Shown here: positions 10,989 to 19,227 of the stretch, piece after piece
How positions within the stretch are numbered: position 1 is the stretch's first letter
Layout of the letters: every line of letters begins with the position of its first letter
Assembly: GCA_018262575.1 (NCBI GenBank)
Contig: JAGSYU010000003.1
Span: forward strand, 1 to 64,000
Direction of reading: 5' to 3'
Source of the DNA: Pseudomonadota bacterium
GTDB lineage: Bacteria > Pseudomonadota > Alphaproteobacteria > Rhizobiales > Pleomorphomonadaceae
DNA length: 64,000 nucleotides
Position numbers and translations under genes: made by a program
The notes under the pieces: model-generated
What the model was told of the DNA's origin: nothing
Database searches by the model: none
What the model saw: the letters and a program-made list of their open reading frames with translations, nothing else

Positions 10989-11660
10989 ATGGTGAAAATG
11001 TCCGTTGTTCCGGCGCACCCGCTGATGCTGGCGCTCGCTGCCGGTCTCGTCCTCTCCGCTTGCGTTTCATCGCAGCCGGTGGAGCCGCCGAAGCCTCCCG
11101 TCGTCGAAAAGCCCGTCGCGCCACTGTCGTATCTTCCTGACGACACCGCCGACGATCCGCGCGACCTCAACCTCGCTGGCGATCAGTTGCCGCCCGAGCC
11201 CTTCCGTCGGGCCGAGATCGACTTTCCGACCGACGAGCCGCCGGGAACGGTGATCGTCGATACGACCGAGAAGCATCTCTATCTCGTCGAGGAGGGTGGC
11301 AAGGCGCTCCGCTATGGGGTCGGCGTCGGCCGTTCGGGCTTTGCCTGGAAGGGCACAGTGGAGATTGGCAGCCGGCAAAAGTGGCCGCGCTGGTTCCCAC
11401 CCAAGGAAATGATCGCCCGTGAGGCCGGACGCGGGCACAATATTCCCGACATGATGGAAGGGCAGATCGGCAACCCGCTCGGCGCCCGCGCCCTCTATCT
11501 CTACGACGGCCCCAAGGACACGCTCTTCCGCATCCACGGCACCTTCGATCCGAAGAGCATCGGCACCAACGCCTCCTCGGGCTGCATCCGCATGGCCAAC
11601 GCCGACGTGATGGACCTCTATGAGCGCGTCAAGGTTGGTGCGCGCGTGGTGGTGCGCTGA
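10989..11660 (+). CDS. L,D-transpeptidase (YkuD domain), predicted lipoprotein
   Basis: The 223-residue protein has an N-terminal hydrophobic stretch ending in a lipobox, LSAC at residues 22-25, so it is probably anchored to a membrane. A proline-rich linker follows (VEPPKPPVVEKPV). The YkuD domain carries the catalytic motif FRIHGTFDP and SSGCIRMANAD. It resembles the preceding transpeptidase (shared RYGVGVGR and NPLGARA), which points to duplication with different localisation. The ATG at 10989 was chosen because it puts the lipobox at the normal distance. Confidence 0.88.
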   Translation: MVKMSVVPAHPLMLALAAGLVLSACVSSQPVEPPKPPVVEKPVAPLSYLPDDTADDPRDLNLAGDQLPPEPFRRAEIDFPTDEPPGTVIVDTTEKHLYLVEEGGKALRYGVGVGRSGFAWKGTVEIGSRQKWPRWFPPKEMIAREAGRGHNIPDMMEGQIGNPLGARALYLYDGPKDTLFRIHGTFDPKSIGTNASSGCIRMANADVMDLYERVKVGARVVVR

Positions 11661-11684
11661 GCGCTGGCGCCGCCCTGGAGCCGA

Positions 11685-11712
11685 CCTCCGACTCGCCGAG
11701 GTGCGTCGGAGG
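11685..11712. terminator. Hairpin after the lipoprotein transpeptidase gene
   Basis: A perfect 8-bp inverted repeat (CCTCCGAC at 11685-11692, GTCGGAGG at 11705-11712) 24 bp after the stop. There is no T run, so it may only stabilise the transcript end. Confidence 0.4.
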
Positions 11713-11795
11713 AACGATCTCGAGCCAAAGAAAACTCTGTTCGCGACCGCCGAAAGCGTAGCGAGCCATCCTGGCAGAATTTGGGGTGGCGTTTC

Positions 11796-12128
11796 CTAAA
11801 ACTGGGCAATCCGCTTGGTGTAGGCGTCCAGTACGCAGCCGCGCGGATTGCCGGTCTGGGCGCATTTCAGCATCTGCGTCCGCCATGCGCGCTGCGATGC
11901 CCTGAGCTCCGGTACCGTGTCGGCCCGAGCACGGGCAAGCGCCCGCGAGAAATCCCGGGCAAGGCGCAGGTCAAGATCGGCGAGCGCGTCGTCGCCACAG
12001 ATCATCCTCTCGACTTCGGATTTGGCACCGTCGCAGTCGAAGCTGGGCTGTGCAGCGTGAGCCGGTAGTGCCAGCATCGCCAAAAGGACGATGGCAACGA
12101 TGCCGGTACCTGCCGCCAATCCACTCAT
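11796..12128 (-). CDS. Secreted LprI-like protein (lysozyme inhibitor LprI N-terminal / DUF1311 family)
   Basis: The 110-residue protein has a signal peptide (about residues 1-25, ending LPAHA) and then the family pattern FDCDGAKSEVERMICGD, LADLDLRLARDFSRAL and RASQRAWRTQMLKC, with paired cysteines for disulfides. It would act in the periplasm; relatives inhibit lysozyme, but that function is not established here. AAGGGGAG seven bases before the ATG at 12128 decides the start. The 320 bp from here to lutA hold no gene that I can support. Confidence 0.75.
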   Translation of the reverse strand: MSGLAAGTGIVAIVLLAMLALPAHAAQPSFDCDGAKSEVERMICGDDALADLDLRLARDFSRALARARADTVPELRASQRAWRTQMLKCAQTGNPRGCVLDAYTKRIAQF

Positions 12129-12448
12129 GCCCGGCTCCCCTTGGTTGGACATACCACTTTCGGCCGGCAAGACATCTTGCCGCCCGCATCGACGCGCCAG
12201 CTTCCGGAAGATTAGCGCATGAACCCGCTGCCCGTCCATGGTCGCCTGCATGGACCGCGGCAGTTATTAGTCAAGCAGAAATACCAGAAAGGCGACGCTT
12301 TTGAGGGCGAAAGCGGGCTTTTGCTGGCCGACGCTGCTTTACGTGTCCGTTGGCGGAAACCGCATGGCCGCCTGCGCGGGTCGCCGATTGCGAAGTTCGA
12401 TCGTTGCGCGTATCACCTTGGCCGCGAAATAAATAGAACGGGGCCACC

Positions 12449-13216
12449 ATGACCACGTCGAAACCGCGGGTCGGACTGTTCGTGACCTGCCTCGTCGACT
12501 TCTTCCGCCCAACCGTCGGCTTTTCGGCCGTCAAGCTCCTTGAAGATGCCGGCTGCGAAGTGTCCGTTCCCCCCGCCCAGACCTGCTGCGGCCAGCCCGC
12601 CTACAATTCGGGCGACCGGGCCGGCGCGCGGGCGCTGGCCGAGCAGGTGATCGCCCTCTTCGAGGGGTTCGACCACGTGGTTATCCCCTCCGGCTCCTGC
12701 GCCGGCATGATCAAGGTGCACTATCCGAACCTGTTTTCCGGCGAGCCCGCCTGGCAACTCAGGGCCGAGCGGCTCGCGTCCAAAACGCACGAGCTCACCT
12801 CATTCCTGGTCGACGTGCTTGGCGCTGCACCGATGCTGGTCGCCTGGGAGGGCACGGCGACCTATCACGACTCCTGCTCGGGCCTCAGGGAGCTCGGCGT
12901 CAAGGCGCAGCCTCGCCATCTGCTTTCGGCCGTCGATGGCCTCGCCGTCAGGGAGATGCGAGATCCGGAAGCCTGCTGTGGCTTCGGCGGCGCCTTCTGC
13001 GTCAAGTATGACGAGATTTCCAACGCCATCGTCGACCGCAAAGCCACCGACGTCAGGGCGACTGGCGCCGACCTGCTGTTGTCGGGCGATCTCGGCTGCC
13101 TCCTCAACATCGCCGGCAAGCTGAAGCGCGAGGGATCGAAGGTCGAGGTCCGTCACGTGGCCGAGGTGCTGGCCGGCATGACCTCTGGCCCGGCCATCGG
13201 GGAGGGGCGGAAATGA
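12449..13216 (+). CDS. lutA: LutA-type Fe-S oxidoreductase (L-lactate utilisation)
   Basis: The 255-residue protein has two cysteine-rich CCG domains: TCCGQPAYNSGD near residues 45-57 and ACCGFGGAFCVKYDE near 171-185. LutA/YkgE works with LutB and LutC to oxidise L-lactate to pyruvate in the cytosol, passing electrons through Fe-S clusters. The start codon of lutB overlaps its stop, so lutABC is one operon. No lactate permease and no GntR-type LutR are adjacent. I saw no strong ribosome-binding site. Confidence 0.9.
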   Translation: MTTSKPRVGLFVTCLVDFFRPTVGFSAVKLLEDAGCEVSVPPAQTCCGQPAYNSGDRAGARALAEQVIALFEGFDHVVIPSGSCAGMIKVHYPNLFSGEPAWQLRAERLASKTHELTSFLVDVLGAAPMLVAWEGTATYHDSCSGLRELGVKAQPRHLLSAVDGLAVREMRDPEACCGFGGAFCVKYDEISNAIVDRKATDVRATGADLLLSGDLGCLLNIAGKLKREGSKVEVRHVAEVLAGMTSGPAIGEGRK

Positions 13217-14637
13217 GTGGCAGCCTGACGTCATCATCCTTCCCGAAGAATGCAAGCGCGGCGCTCGCCAACCCGCCGCTCCTGAAAGCCATCGCCCATA
13301 TCGAAGAGACACTGGTCAGCGGCCGCCGACGGGCAGTCGACGCGCTGCCGGAATTCGAGGCGCTGCGCGATGCCGGCCGCGATATCAAGGCGCATACGCT
13401 GAAGCACATCGATCTTTATCTCGAAACCTTCGAGAGGAAGGTGGTGGAGGCTGGCGGCTTCGTTCACTGGGCGGCCGACGCTGCCGAGGCGAACCGTATC
13501 ATCCTGGAGATCTGCCAGGCGACCGGCGCCCATCGGGTCACCAAGGGCAAGTCGATGATCACCGAGGAGGTCGGGCTCAACGCCTTCCTCAAGGAGAACG
13601 GCATCACCCCGGTCGAGACCGACCTCGGCGAATACATCATCCAGTTGAGGGGCGAGACGCCCAGCCACATCATCGCCCCGGCCGTGCATGTCAACAAGGA
13701 GCAGGTGGCGGCCGACTTCCGGCGGGCCCACGCCGACCTCGACCCCACGCGCAACCTCGATGAGCCGGTATCTTTGCTGGCCGAGGCCCGCGGCGTGCTG
13801 CGCGAGCGGTTCCTCTCGGCCGATGTCGGCATCACCGGCGCCAACTTCCTGGTCGCCGAAACGGGATCGACGGTGATCGTCACCAACGAAGGCAACGGCG
13901 ACCTGACGCAGATCCTGCCGAAGACGCATATCGTGCTCGCCTCGATCGAAAAGGTGGTGCCGACGCTCGAAGACGTCGCCACCATCATGCGCCTGCTGGC
14001 CCGCTCGGCCACCGGGCAAGAGATGAGCGTCTACACCACCTTCTCCACCGGTCCGCGCCGCGCCGACGATCCCGATGGACCCGAGGCCTTCCACGTCGTG
14101 CTGCTCGACAACGGCCGCTCGGCCATGCTCGGCAGCGAGTTCGAGGACATGCTGCGCTGCATTCGTTGTGGCGCCTGCATCAACCACTGTCCGGTCTACC
14201 GGTCGATCGGTGGTCACGCCTATGGCTCGGTCTACCCGGGACCGATGGGATCGGTGCTGACGCCGTCGCTTCAGGGGCTCGAAAAGTCGGCTCACCTCGC
14301 CAACGCCTCGACGCTATGTGGTCGCTGCGAGAGCGTCTGCCCGATGCGCATCCCGCTGCCGAAGATGCTGCGCCACTGGCGCGAGAAGGAGTTCGAACGG
14401 CATCTGACGCCGAAGAAAGCCCGCTTCGGCCTCGCCGCCTGGCGCTTCCTGGCCGCGCGGCCGCGTCTCTACGGCGTGGCGACGCGGCTCGCCGCCTGGA
14501 GCCTTGCCCGATTGGCCGGCAAGGACGGGGCGCTCGGCCAGGTGCCGCTCGCTGGCGGCTGGACGCGCTGGCGCGACCTGCCGGCGCCGGAGGGAGGCAC
14601 GTTTCGCACCGAATGGGCCAAGCGGGGGAGAAAATGA
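13213..14637 (+). CDS. lutB: LutB-type ferredoxin-like L-lactate oxidation subunit
   Basis: The 474-residue protein has an N-terminal LUD-type domain and two 4Fe-4S motifs, CIRCGACINHCP near residues 314-325 and CGRCESVCPMRIP near 372-384. It is the electron-transfer subunit of the LutABC lactate dehydrogenase. It starts with ATG inside the lutA end (overlap of 4 bp) and its stop overlaps the lutC start. Confidence 0.93.
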   Translation: MSGSLTSSSFPKNASAALANPPLLKAIAHIEETLVSGRRRAVDALPEFEALRDAGRDIKAHTLKHIDLYLETFERKVVEAGGFVHWAADAAEANRIILEICQATGAHRVTKGKSMITEEVGLNAFLKENGITPVETDLGEYIIQLRGETPSHIIAPAVHVNKEQVAADFRRAHADLDPTRNLDEPVSLLAEARGVLRERFLSADVGITGANFLVAETGSTVIVTNEGNGDLTQILPKTHIVLASIEKVVPTLEDVATIMRLLARSATGQEMSVYTTFSTGPRRADDPDGPEAFHVVLLDNGRSAMLGSEFEDMLRCIRCGACINHCPVYRSIGGHAYGSVYPGPMGSVLTPSLQGLEKSAHLANASTLCGRCESVCPMRIPLPKMLRHWREKEFERHLTPKKARFGLAAWRFLAARPRLYGVATRLAAWSLARLAGKDGALGQVPLAGGWTRWRDLPAPEGGTFRTEWAKRGRK

Positions 14638-15308
14638 TGTCGAGCCGTGACGCCATCCTTGGTCGCATCCGGCGGTCCCTCGGCGCGTCGGGCGTCGACG
14701 CCACGCGGCTTGCCGCCGTCCGTCATCGCCTCACCGAGACACCCGTCAATGTCGTGCCGGCGCGCGGACAACTGCCGGCCGCCGAAAGGGTCGAGCTGTT
14801 CGTTCGCAAAGCCAGCGACATATTCGCCACCGTCGCCCGTATCGACCATCGCGACGACATCCCCGCTGCCGTCGCCGACTATCTGCGTGGCCGCAACCTG
14901 CCGCAGGCGATCCGGCGCGGCGAAGATCCGCGCCTTGCCGGCCTGCCGTGGCAGCGGGAGGCGCAGCTTGCGGTGGCGATCGGTCCGAGCGCCGGGCAGG
15001 ATCTTGCCGGCCTCAGCTACGCCGACGCCGGTGTCGCCGAGACGGGAACGGTGGTGCTGACCTCAGGTGTCAACAATCCCACGACGCTCAACTTCCTGCC
15101 CGATCACCACATCGTCGTGGTCGACGCCTCGACGGTAGCCGGCGACTATGAGACGGTGTGGGCAGATCTCCGTCGGCGCTTCGGTGCCGGGGCGATGCCG
15201 CGTACGGTCAACCTCGTCACCGGTCCGTCCCGCTCGGCCGATATCGAAGAAACGCTGCTGCTCGGCGCCCATGGTCCGCGCAGCCTGCACATTCTGGTGG
15301 TGGGATAA
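14634..15308 (+). CDS. lutC: LutC-type lactate utilisation protein (LUD domain)
   Basis: The 224-residue protein ends in a typical LUD domain: DAGVAETGTVVLTSG, then NFLPDHHIVVVD and VTGPSRSADIEETLLLGAHG. It is the third subunit of the LutABC L-lactate oxidation system. The start is ATG at 14634 or the next codon at 14637; both follow a strong AGCGGGGGAG site. It overlaps lutB by 4 bp, and a LysE-type exporter gene begins 5 bp after its stop. Confidence 0.92.
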   Translation: MMSSRDAILGRIRRSLGASGVDATRLAAVRHRLTETPVNVVPARGQLPAAERVELFVRKASDIFATVARIDHRDDIPAAVADYLRGRNLPQAIRRGEDPRLAGLPWQREAQLAVAIGPSAGQDLAGLSYADAGVAETGTVVLTSGVNNPTTLNFLPDHHIVVVDASTVAGDYETVWADLRRRFGAGAMPRTVNLVTGPSRSADIEETLLLGAHGPRSLHILVVG

Positions 15309-15312
15309 TCCG

Positions 15313-15927
15313 ATGCCGATCCTGACGCTTGTCTTCTACACCGGCGCCCTCGCCATCGCGGCGGCCTCCCCTGGTCCCGGCATGACGGCGGTGGTGGCGC
15401 GGGCGCTCGGCGGCGGCTTCCGGGTCGGCATGACCTTCATCATCGGCATCGTCTTCGGCGATCTGTTCTACCTGACGCTGGCCATCTTCGGCCTCGCCTC
15501 ATTGGCGCAGGAGTTCAATCTCGCCTTCCTGGTGGTCCGCTACGTCGGCGCCGCCTATCTTCTCTATCTTGCCTACAAGCTCTGGACCTTGCGAGCAGAC
15601 CCAGCCGACGTTGCTGCCAAGGTGCGCTCTGAAAGCCCCTGGCGGACGGTGCTGGGCGGCTTCACGCTGACGCTCGGCAATCCGAAGACCATCGTCTTCT
15701 ACATGGCGCTGCTGCCGTCGCTGATGCCGATCGAGCAGATTACGCTCACTGGCTATGTCGAGCTGATCGGCATCTCCATCGTGACGCTCAGCGCCGTCGG
15801 CGTCGTCTATGCCGCAGCGGCAGCCGGCGCCCGCGAGTTCTTCCGCAGCCCCAGGGCGATGCAACGCCTCAACCGCACCGCCAGCGCCATGATGGCTGGC
15901 GCGGCGGCGGCCGTGGTGGCGCGATAA
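15313..15927 (+). CDS. LysE/RhtB family amino-acid exporter
   Basis: The 204-residue inner-membrane protein has about six hydrophobic segments and the family motifs AAASPGPGMTAVVARALGGG near residues 15-34 and TLGNPKTIVFYMALLP near 121-136. Members export amino acids or their derivatives. It starts 5 bp after lutC and is probably transcribed with lutABC. A LysR regulator gene converges with it 21 bp downstream. Confidence 0.88.
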   Translation: MPILTLVFYTGALAIAAASPGPGMTAVVARALGGGFRVGMTFIIGIVFGDLFYLTLAIFGLASLAQEFNLAFLVVRYVGAAYLLYLAYKLWTLRADPADVAAKVRSESPWRTVLGGFTLTLGNPKTIVFYMALLPSLMPIEQITLTGYVELIGISIVTLSAVGVVYAAAAAGAREFFRSPRAMQRLNRTASAMMAGAAAAVVAR

Positions 15928-15948
15928 GCGGATTCCGTCGTTCGGAAA

Positions 15949-16842
15949 TCACTCGGCGGCGAGGTTCATCGCCTGCTCGGCGGCACCAAGGTTGCCGAGC
16001 GAGGTAACGATGTGCTTGGCCAGCGCGTCGTGAATCGGGCTCTTGGCGTGGTCGGCTCGCAGCAGGCCGATCTCGGCCGGCTCGAGTTCGGGGAAGCCTT
16101 CTCGCAAGCCAAGGATGCGCATGTTGGCCTTGAGAGCGCTTTCCGGCAGCACCGATACGGCGAGACCGGCCAGCACGGCGCCCGACAGGGCCAGCGCAGC
16201 ACTGGAAATATAGGCGACGCGGAAGCGCCGCCCTTCCCGGTCAAGGGCGCGGACGACGTTGGCGCGCCAGCAGCAGTCATCGGGGCCGAGGGCCAGCGGC
16301 ACCGGATCGAGTTCGTGGACGCTGTGATCGCGTGAACCGACCCAGAACAGCGGCTCGCGTCGGATCACCTCGCCGCGCAGCGAGCCGTGATAGCCGTGGT
16401 TGATGATGCCAAGATCGAGCCGACCGTCGCGGATCATGTCGGAGACGGTGACAGAGCGCTGGCACTCGACTGTGATCTCGATCAGCGGATTGATGCGCGA
16501 GAAGCCGGCTAGGACCGGCGGCAGCAGCCGATCGGCATAGTCGTCGGGAATGCCAAGGCGGACCGAACCGGTCAGGCCGGGATCCTCGAAGGCAGCCAGC
16601 GTCTCGTCGTTGAGACGAATGAGGCGGCGCGCATATTCGAGAAGACGGCGGCCGTCCTCGGTGAGCCGGCTCTGGCGGCCATCGCGCGCAAAGATCGGCT
16701 TGCCGACGCGGTCCTCGAGACGGCGCATCTGCATGGAGACGGCCGACTGCGTCTTGTGGACAACGTCGGCGGCGGCCGTGAACGAGCCGACCTCGGCGAT
16801 GGCGACGAAGGTCCTGAGTTGATCAAGGTCGAGAACGTTCAT
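15949..16842 (-). CDS. LysR family transcriptional regulator
   Basis: The 297-residue protein has a winged HTH (SFTAAADVVHKTQSAVSMQM, about residues 20-39) and a LysR substrate-binding domain from about residue 90. ATG at 16842 is chosen, with AGGA nine bases upstream; a TTG three codons earlier is less likely. It converges with the LysE-type exporter gene and is divergent from the DUF1127 gene at 17114. Its target is unknown. Confidence 0.9.
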   Translation of the reverse strand: MNVLDLDQLRTFVAIAEVGSFTAAADVVHKTQSAVSMQMRRLEDRVGKPIFARDGRQSRLTEDGRRLLEYARRLIRLNDETLAAFEDPGLTGSVRLGIPDDYADRLLPPVLAGFSRINPLIEITVECQRSVTVSDMIRDGRLDLGIINHGYHGSLRGEVIRREPLFWVGSRDHSVHELDPVPLALGPDDCCWRANVVRALDREGRRFRVAYISSAALALSGAVLAGLAVSVLPESALKANMRILGLREGFPELEPAEIGLLRADHAKSPIHDALAKHIVTSLGNLGAAEQAMNLAAE

Positions 16843-16946
16843 CTTCAACAATCCTGATGAATGGCCGGTCCGCGGCTAGCCCAGGCGTCACCGCCGGTTT
16901 TCGGGTGGCGTCCCATCGCCACGCGTGATCTCATGATGTCAGACGA

Positions 16947-16956
16947 TTGATATCAA
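16947..16956. promoter_or_regulatory. Palindrome TTGATATCAA in the lysR / DUF1127 divergent region
   Basis: A perfect 10-bp palindrome. It lies in the 271-bp region between the LysR gene and the first DUF1127 gene. It could be a LysR contact site; it lacks the four-base spacer of an FNR box. Confidence 0.25.
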
Positions 16957-17113
16957 GTTTCGTCATGGAACGCATCAAAAACATGCGTTGGACTGATTGA
17001 TGGGCCCATGAGATAAATCCACTATCGAAACACCGCAGCGGCGTTCCTATCTCAGTTACGCAAGTCTGCCATGCTCCGCCCACGGGCAGCTCAAGTTCGC
17101 AGGAGCCAAGACA

Positions 17114-17437
17114 ATGACCCTGATTCTCGATCATGCGTCCTCGCGCCGCGCTTCTCCCCTTCGCCCCGTTCATGAGGCGATGCGCCTTGCCGGCGCCCTG
17201 CTTAGCCACCTTGGCGCCCTGATTTCCGCGGAAATCGACCGCCGGCAAACAATGCAGCTGCTCGAGTTCGATGCGCGCGCCCTGAAGGACATGGGCATTT
17301 CCCACGCCGATGTCGAAGGCGCGCTGCTGGTGCCGATCGAGCGTAAGCCGAGCTACACGCTGGCCGCCCGCCGCGCCGAGGCGCGCCGTGCCACGCGGGA
17401 GCAGGCACTCGAGGCCGCTGCCGCACTGCGTGACTAA
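17114..17437 (+). CDS. DUF1127 small protein
   Basis: The 107-residue, Arg-rich protein has a DUF1127-like core, LLEFDARALKDMGISHADVEG near residues 49-69 (compare the L-x-D-x-x-L-x-D-[IM]-G-[IL]-[ST] pattern). Some DUF1127 proteins in alphaproteobacteria take part in RNA turnover and in phosphate or nitrogen responses; no role can be assigned here. AGGAG at 17100-17104 supports the start. Confidence 0.7.
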   Translation: MTLILDHASSRRASPLRPVHEAMRLAGALLSHLGALISAEIDRRQTMQLLEFDARALKDMGISHADVEGALLVPIERKPSYTLAARRAEARRATREQALEAAAALRD

Positions 17438-17517
17438 CACGTACGTATTTCATAAGAGATCCGGATTGGTCAGGCCTCAAACATTCGTTGGGCTGATGAT
17501 CTGGTAAACGAAATCCA

Positions 17518-17544
17518 AACGGGGCTTCCAGGTGAAGCCCCGTT
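17518..17544 (+). terminator. Terminator-like hairpin between two DUF1127 genes
   Basis: A perfect 11-bp stem (AACGGGGCTTC at 17518-17528, GAAGCCCCGTT at 17534-17544) with a 5-nt loop, 80 bp after the first DUF1127 stop. No T run follows. Confidence 0.6.
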
Positions 17545-17624
17545 GGTGCCTTCACCCCTCAACCTCACCCCTGACCCAACACGCAACGCACCGAACCATC
17601 CCAAGCCCCTTGATGGAGCCGATC

Positions 17625-17963
17625 ATGTCCACGACCCTCGCGTCCAACACCCACGCCGCCGCTTCCGTCACGACGTCCGCCTCGCTGGTGCGCGCCGCTG
17701 CCGGGCGAACCGTGTCTGTCGCGAAGATCCTGGTCAATCGCTGGATGGCCAAGCAACTCTGCGACTTCACCGACTATGAGCTGGCCGATATCGGCCTCAG
17801 CCGGTCCGACTTGCGCGAAGCCTTTGACGGCCCGCTGCACGCCGATCCGTCGCTCAGGCTCGCCGCCATCGCCCATGGCAATTCGGTAAAGATGAACAGT
17901 GTTGTCGTGCGCCGCGCGGAGAGCGTGGATTTCACGCCCTTGGTCAGGGGGAGGGAAGAATGA
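17625..17963 (+). CDS. DUF1127 small protein
   Basis: The 112-residue protein has the DUF1127 motif LCDFTDYELADIGLSRSDLR near residues 46-65, after an Ala/Thr/Ser-rich N-terminus. GGAG at 17615-17618 favours ATG 17625 over 17613. Its stop overlaps the start of the next small gene (ATGA), so the two are coupled. It is a second, quite different DUF1127 copy after the one at 17114. Confidence 0.7.
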   Translation: MSTTLASNTHAAASVTTSASLVRAAAGRTVSVAKILVNRWMAKQLCDFTDYELADIGLSRSDLREAFDGPLHADPSLRLAAIAHGNSVKMNSVVVRRAESVDFTPLVRGREE

Positions 17964-18196
17964 TCGTTCCCAGACTAGAAGACTGCGTCAATGATCTGTG
18001 CCCCCTCACTCGTCGTCCTGTCAGCCCCGACGCCCTGACCTTCTACAAAGGCAAGGTGGTCGGTTTTGCCGACCGGCAGGCGCGCGACACCTTCCTCGCA
18101 GCGATGCTGACCTTCGAGACGGCCATTCAGCCGCCACCGGTGGTTCACTACTCGATGCCGCTTGCCAAGCGGCAGAAGGAGTTTGAAGCGGCCTGA
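17960..18196 (+). CDS. Small hypothetical protein, possibly a degenerate YHS-type domain
   Basis: The 78-residue protein contains DLCPLTRRPVSPDALTFYKG followed by KVVGFADRQARDTFLAAM. The pattern resembles YHS-like metal-binding domains (C-P-x-x-x-[KR]-P, G-x-x-V-G-F-C, C-R-D-x-F), but only Cys13 or so remains; the expected FC..GCRD is FADRQARD. It may therefore have lost metal binding. It overlaps the DUF1127 gene by 4 bp (ATGA) and is followed by a strong terminator. The function is unknown. Confidence 0.6.
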   Translation: MIVPRLEDCVNDLCPLTRRPVSPDALTFYKGKVVGFADRQARDTFLAAMLTFETAIQPPPVVHYSMPLAKRQKEFEAA

Positions 18197-18300
18197 TCTT
18201 CGCTTTGCGGGCGCACCGCCACCCCGACGCGCCCGTTCCGGGGTCCGGATCCGCCTCCCTTCCGGACCCTTTCCCATCCCGGCCCCCTGCCGGAACACCT

Positions 18301-18331
18301 GGCGGCGTCGCAAGGCGCCGCCTCTTTTTTT
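18301..18331 (+). terminator. Rho-independent terminator after the DUF1127 / small-protein operon
   Basis: A GC-rich stem (GGCGGCG at 18301-18307, CGCCGCC at 18316-18322) with a run of seven Ts, 105 bp after the last stop and 31 bp before rsmE. Confidence 0.85.
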
Positions 18332-18361
18332 GCCCCTCACGGACGTGCTATTGGCGTGATC

Positions 18362-19105
18362 ATGGCCCATTCCGATTTCCGCACGCCGCGCGTCTTCGTC
18401 GCAGCGCCACTCGATGGCGCGCCGGTGTCCTTCGACCGCGACCAGAGCAACTATCTTCTCAACGTGCTGCGCCTCAGGGAAGGCGACGACGTGCTGGTGT
18501 TTGATGGCCTGAACGGCGAGTGGCGGGGCCGACTCGGCCTGGCCGGTCGAAGGTCGGCCGAACTCCTCGACCTTCGGCTGAGCCGGCCGCAGCCGCCCGT
18601 CCCCGATCTTCTCTATCTCTTCGCGCCGCTGAAGCATGCCCGGCTCGACTACATGGTGCAGAAGGCGGTGGAGATGGGCGCCGGCCGGATGCGCCCCGTG
18701 CTGACGCAACACACACAGACGAGCCGGGTGAACATCGAGCGAATGCGGGCCAATGTCATCGAGGCGGCGGAGCAGTGCGGCGTGCTGCACGTTCCCGCCG
18801 TCGAGGACGAGGAAAAGCTCGACCGGGCGCTCGATCGCTTCGGGCGCGACGAGCCCCTTCGCCGCTTGATCTTCTGCGACGAAGGCGAGGCGACAACCAA
18901 TCCGCTTGCCGCCCTATCGGCACTGCCCCGCGGGCCGCTGGCCGTGTTGATCGGACCGGAGGGCGGTTTCTCCGAAGACGAGCGGCACGCGCTGAGAGCC
19001 CTTCCCTTCGTCACACCAATTCCCCTCGGCCCGCGCATTCTCCGGGCCGACACGGCGGCGGTGGCCGCGCTTGCCGTCATCCAGGCGATGCTCGGCGACT
19101 GGTAG
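18362..19105 (+). CDS. rsmE: 16S rRNA (uracil(1498)-N(3))-methyltransferase
   Basis: The 247-residue SPOUT-class enzyme methylates U1498 of 16S rRNA in the 30S subunit. Family motifs are [18 protein letters not shown] in the N-terminal PUA-like part, then [28 protein letters not shown] and the SAM-knot [20 protein letters not shown] two codons earlier is possible; ATG 18362 was taken. The pairing with gshA just downstream is conserved in alphaproteobacteria. Confidence 0.94.
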   Translation: MAHSDFRTPRVFVAAPLDGAPVSFDRDQSNYLLNVLRLREGDDVLVFDGLNGEWRGRLGLAGRRSAELLDLRLSRPQPPVPDLLYLFAPLKHARLDYMVQKAVEMGAGRMRPVLTQHTQTSRVNIERMRANVIEAAEQCGVLHVPAVEDEEKLDRALDRFGRDEPLRRLIFCDEGEATTNPLAALSALPRGPLAVLIGPEGGFSEDERHALRALPFVTPIPLGPRILRADTAAVAALAVIQAMLGDW

Positions 19106-19227
19106 TTTCCCCTCCTGACATGACCGCGCCGACGCGAGGAGCAAAACGTTACCTGCCGACCGCTCAGCGCCAATTGAACAAACGCCGCCGGGCGGCTAGG
19201 TTGCCGCCCAATCCGAGGGAGCCTCTC

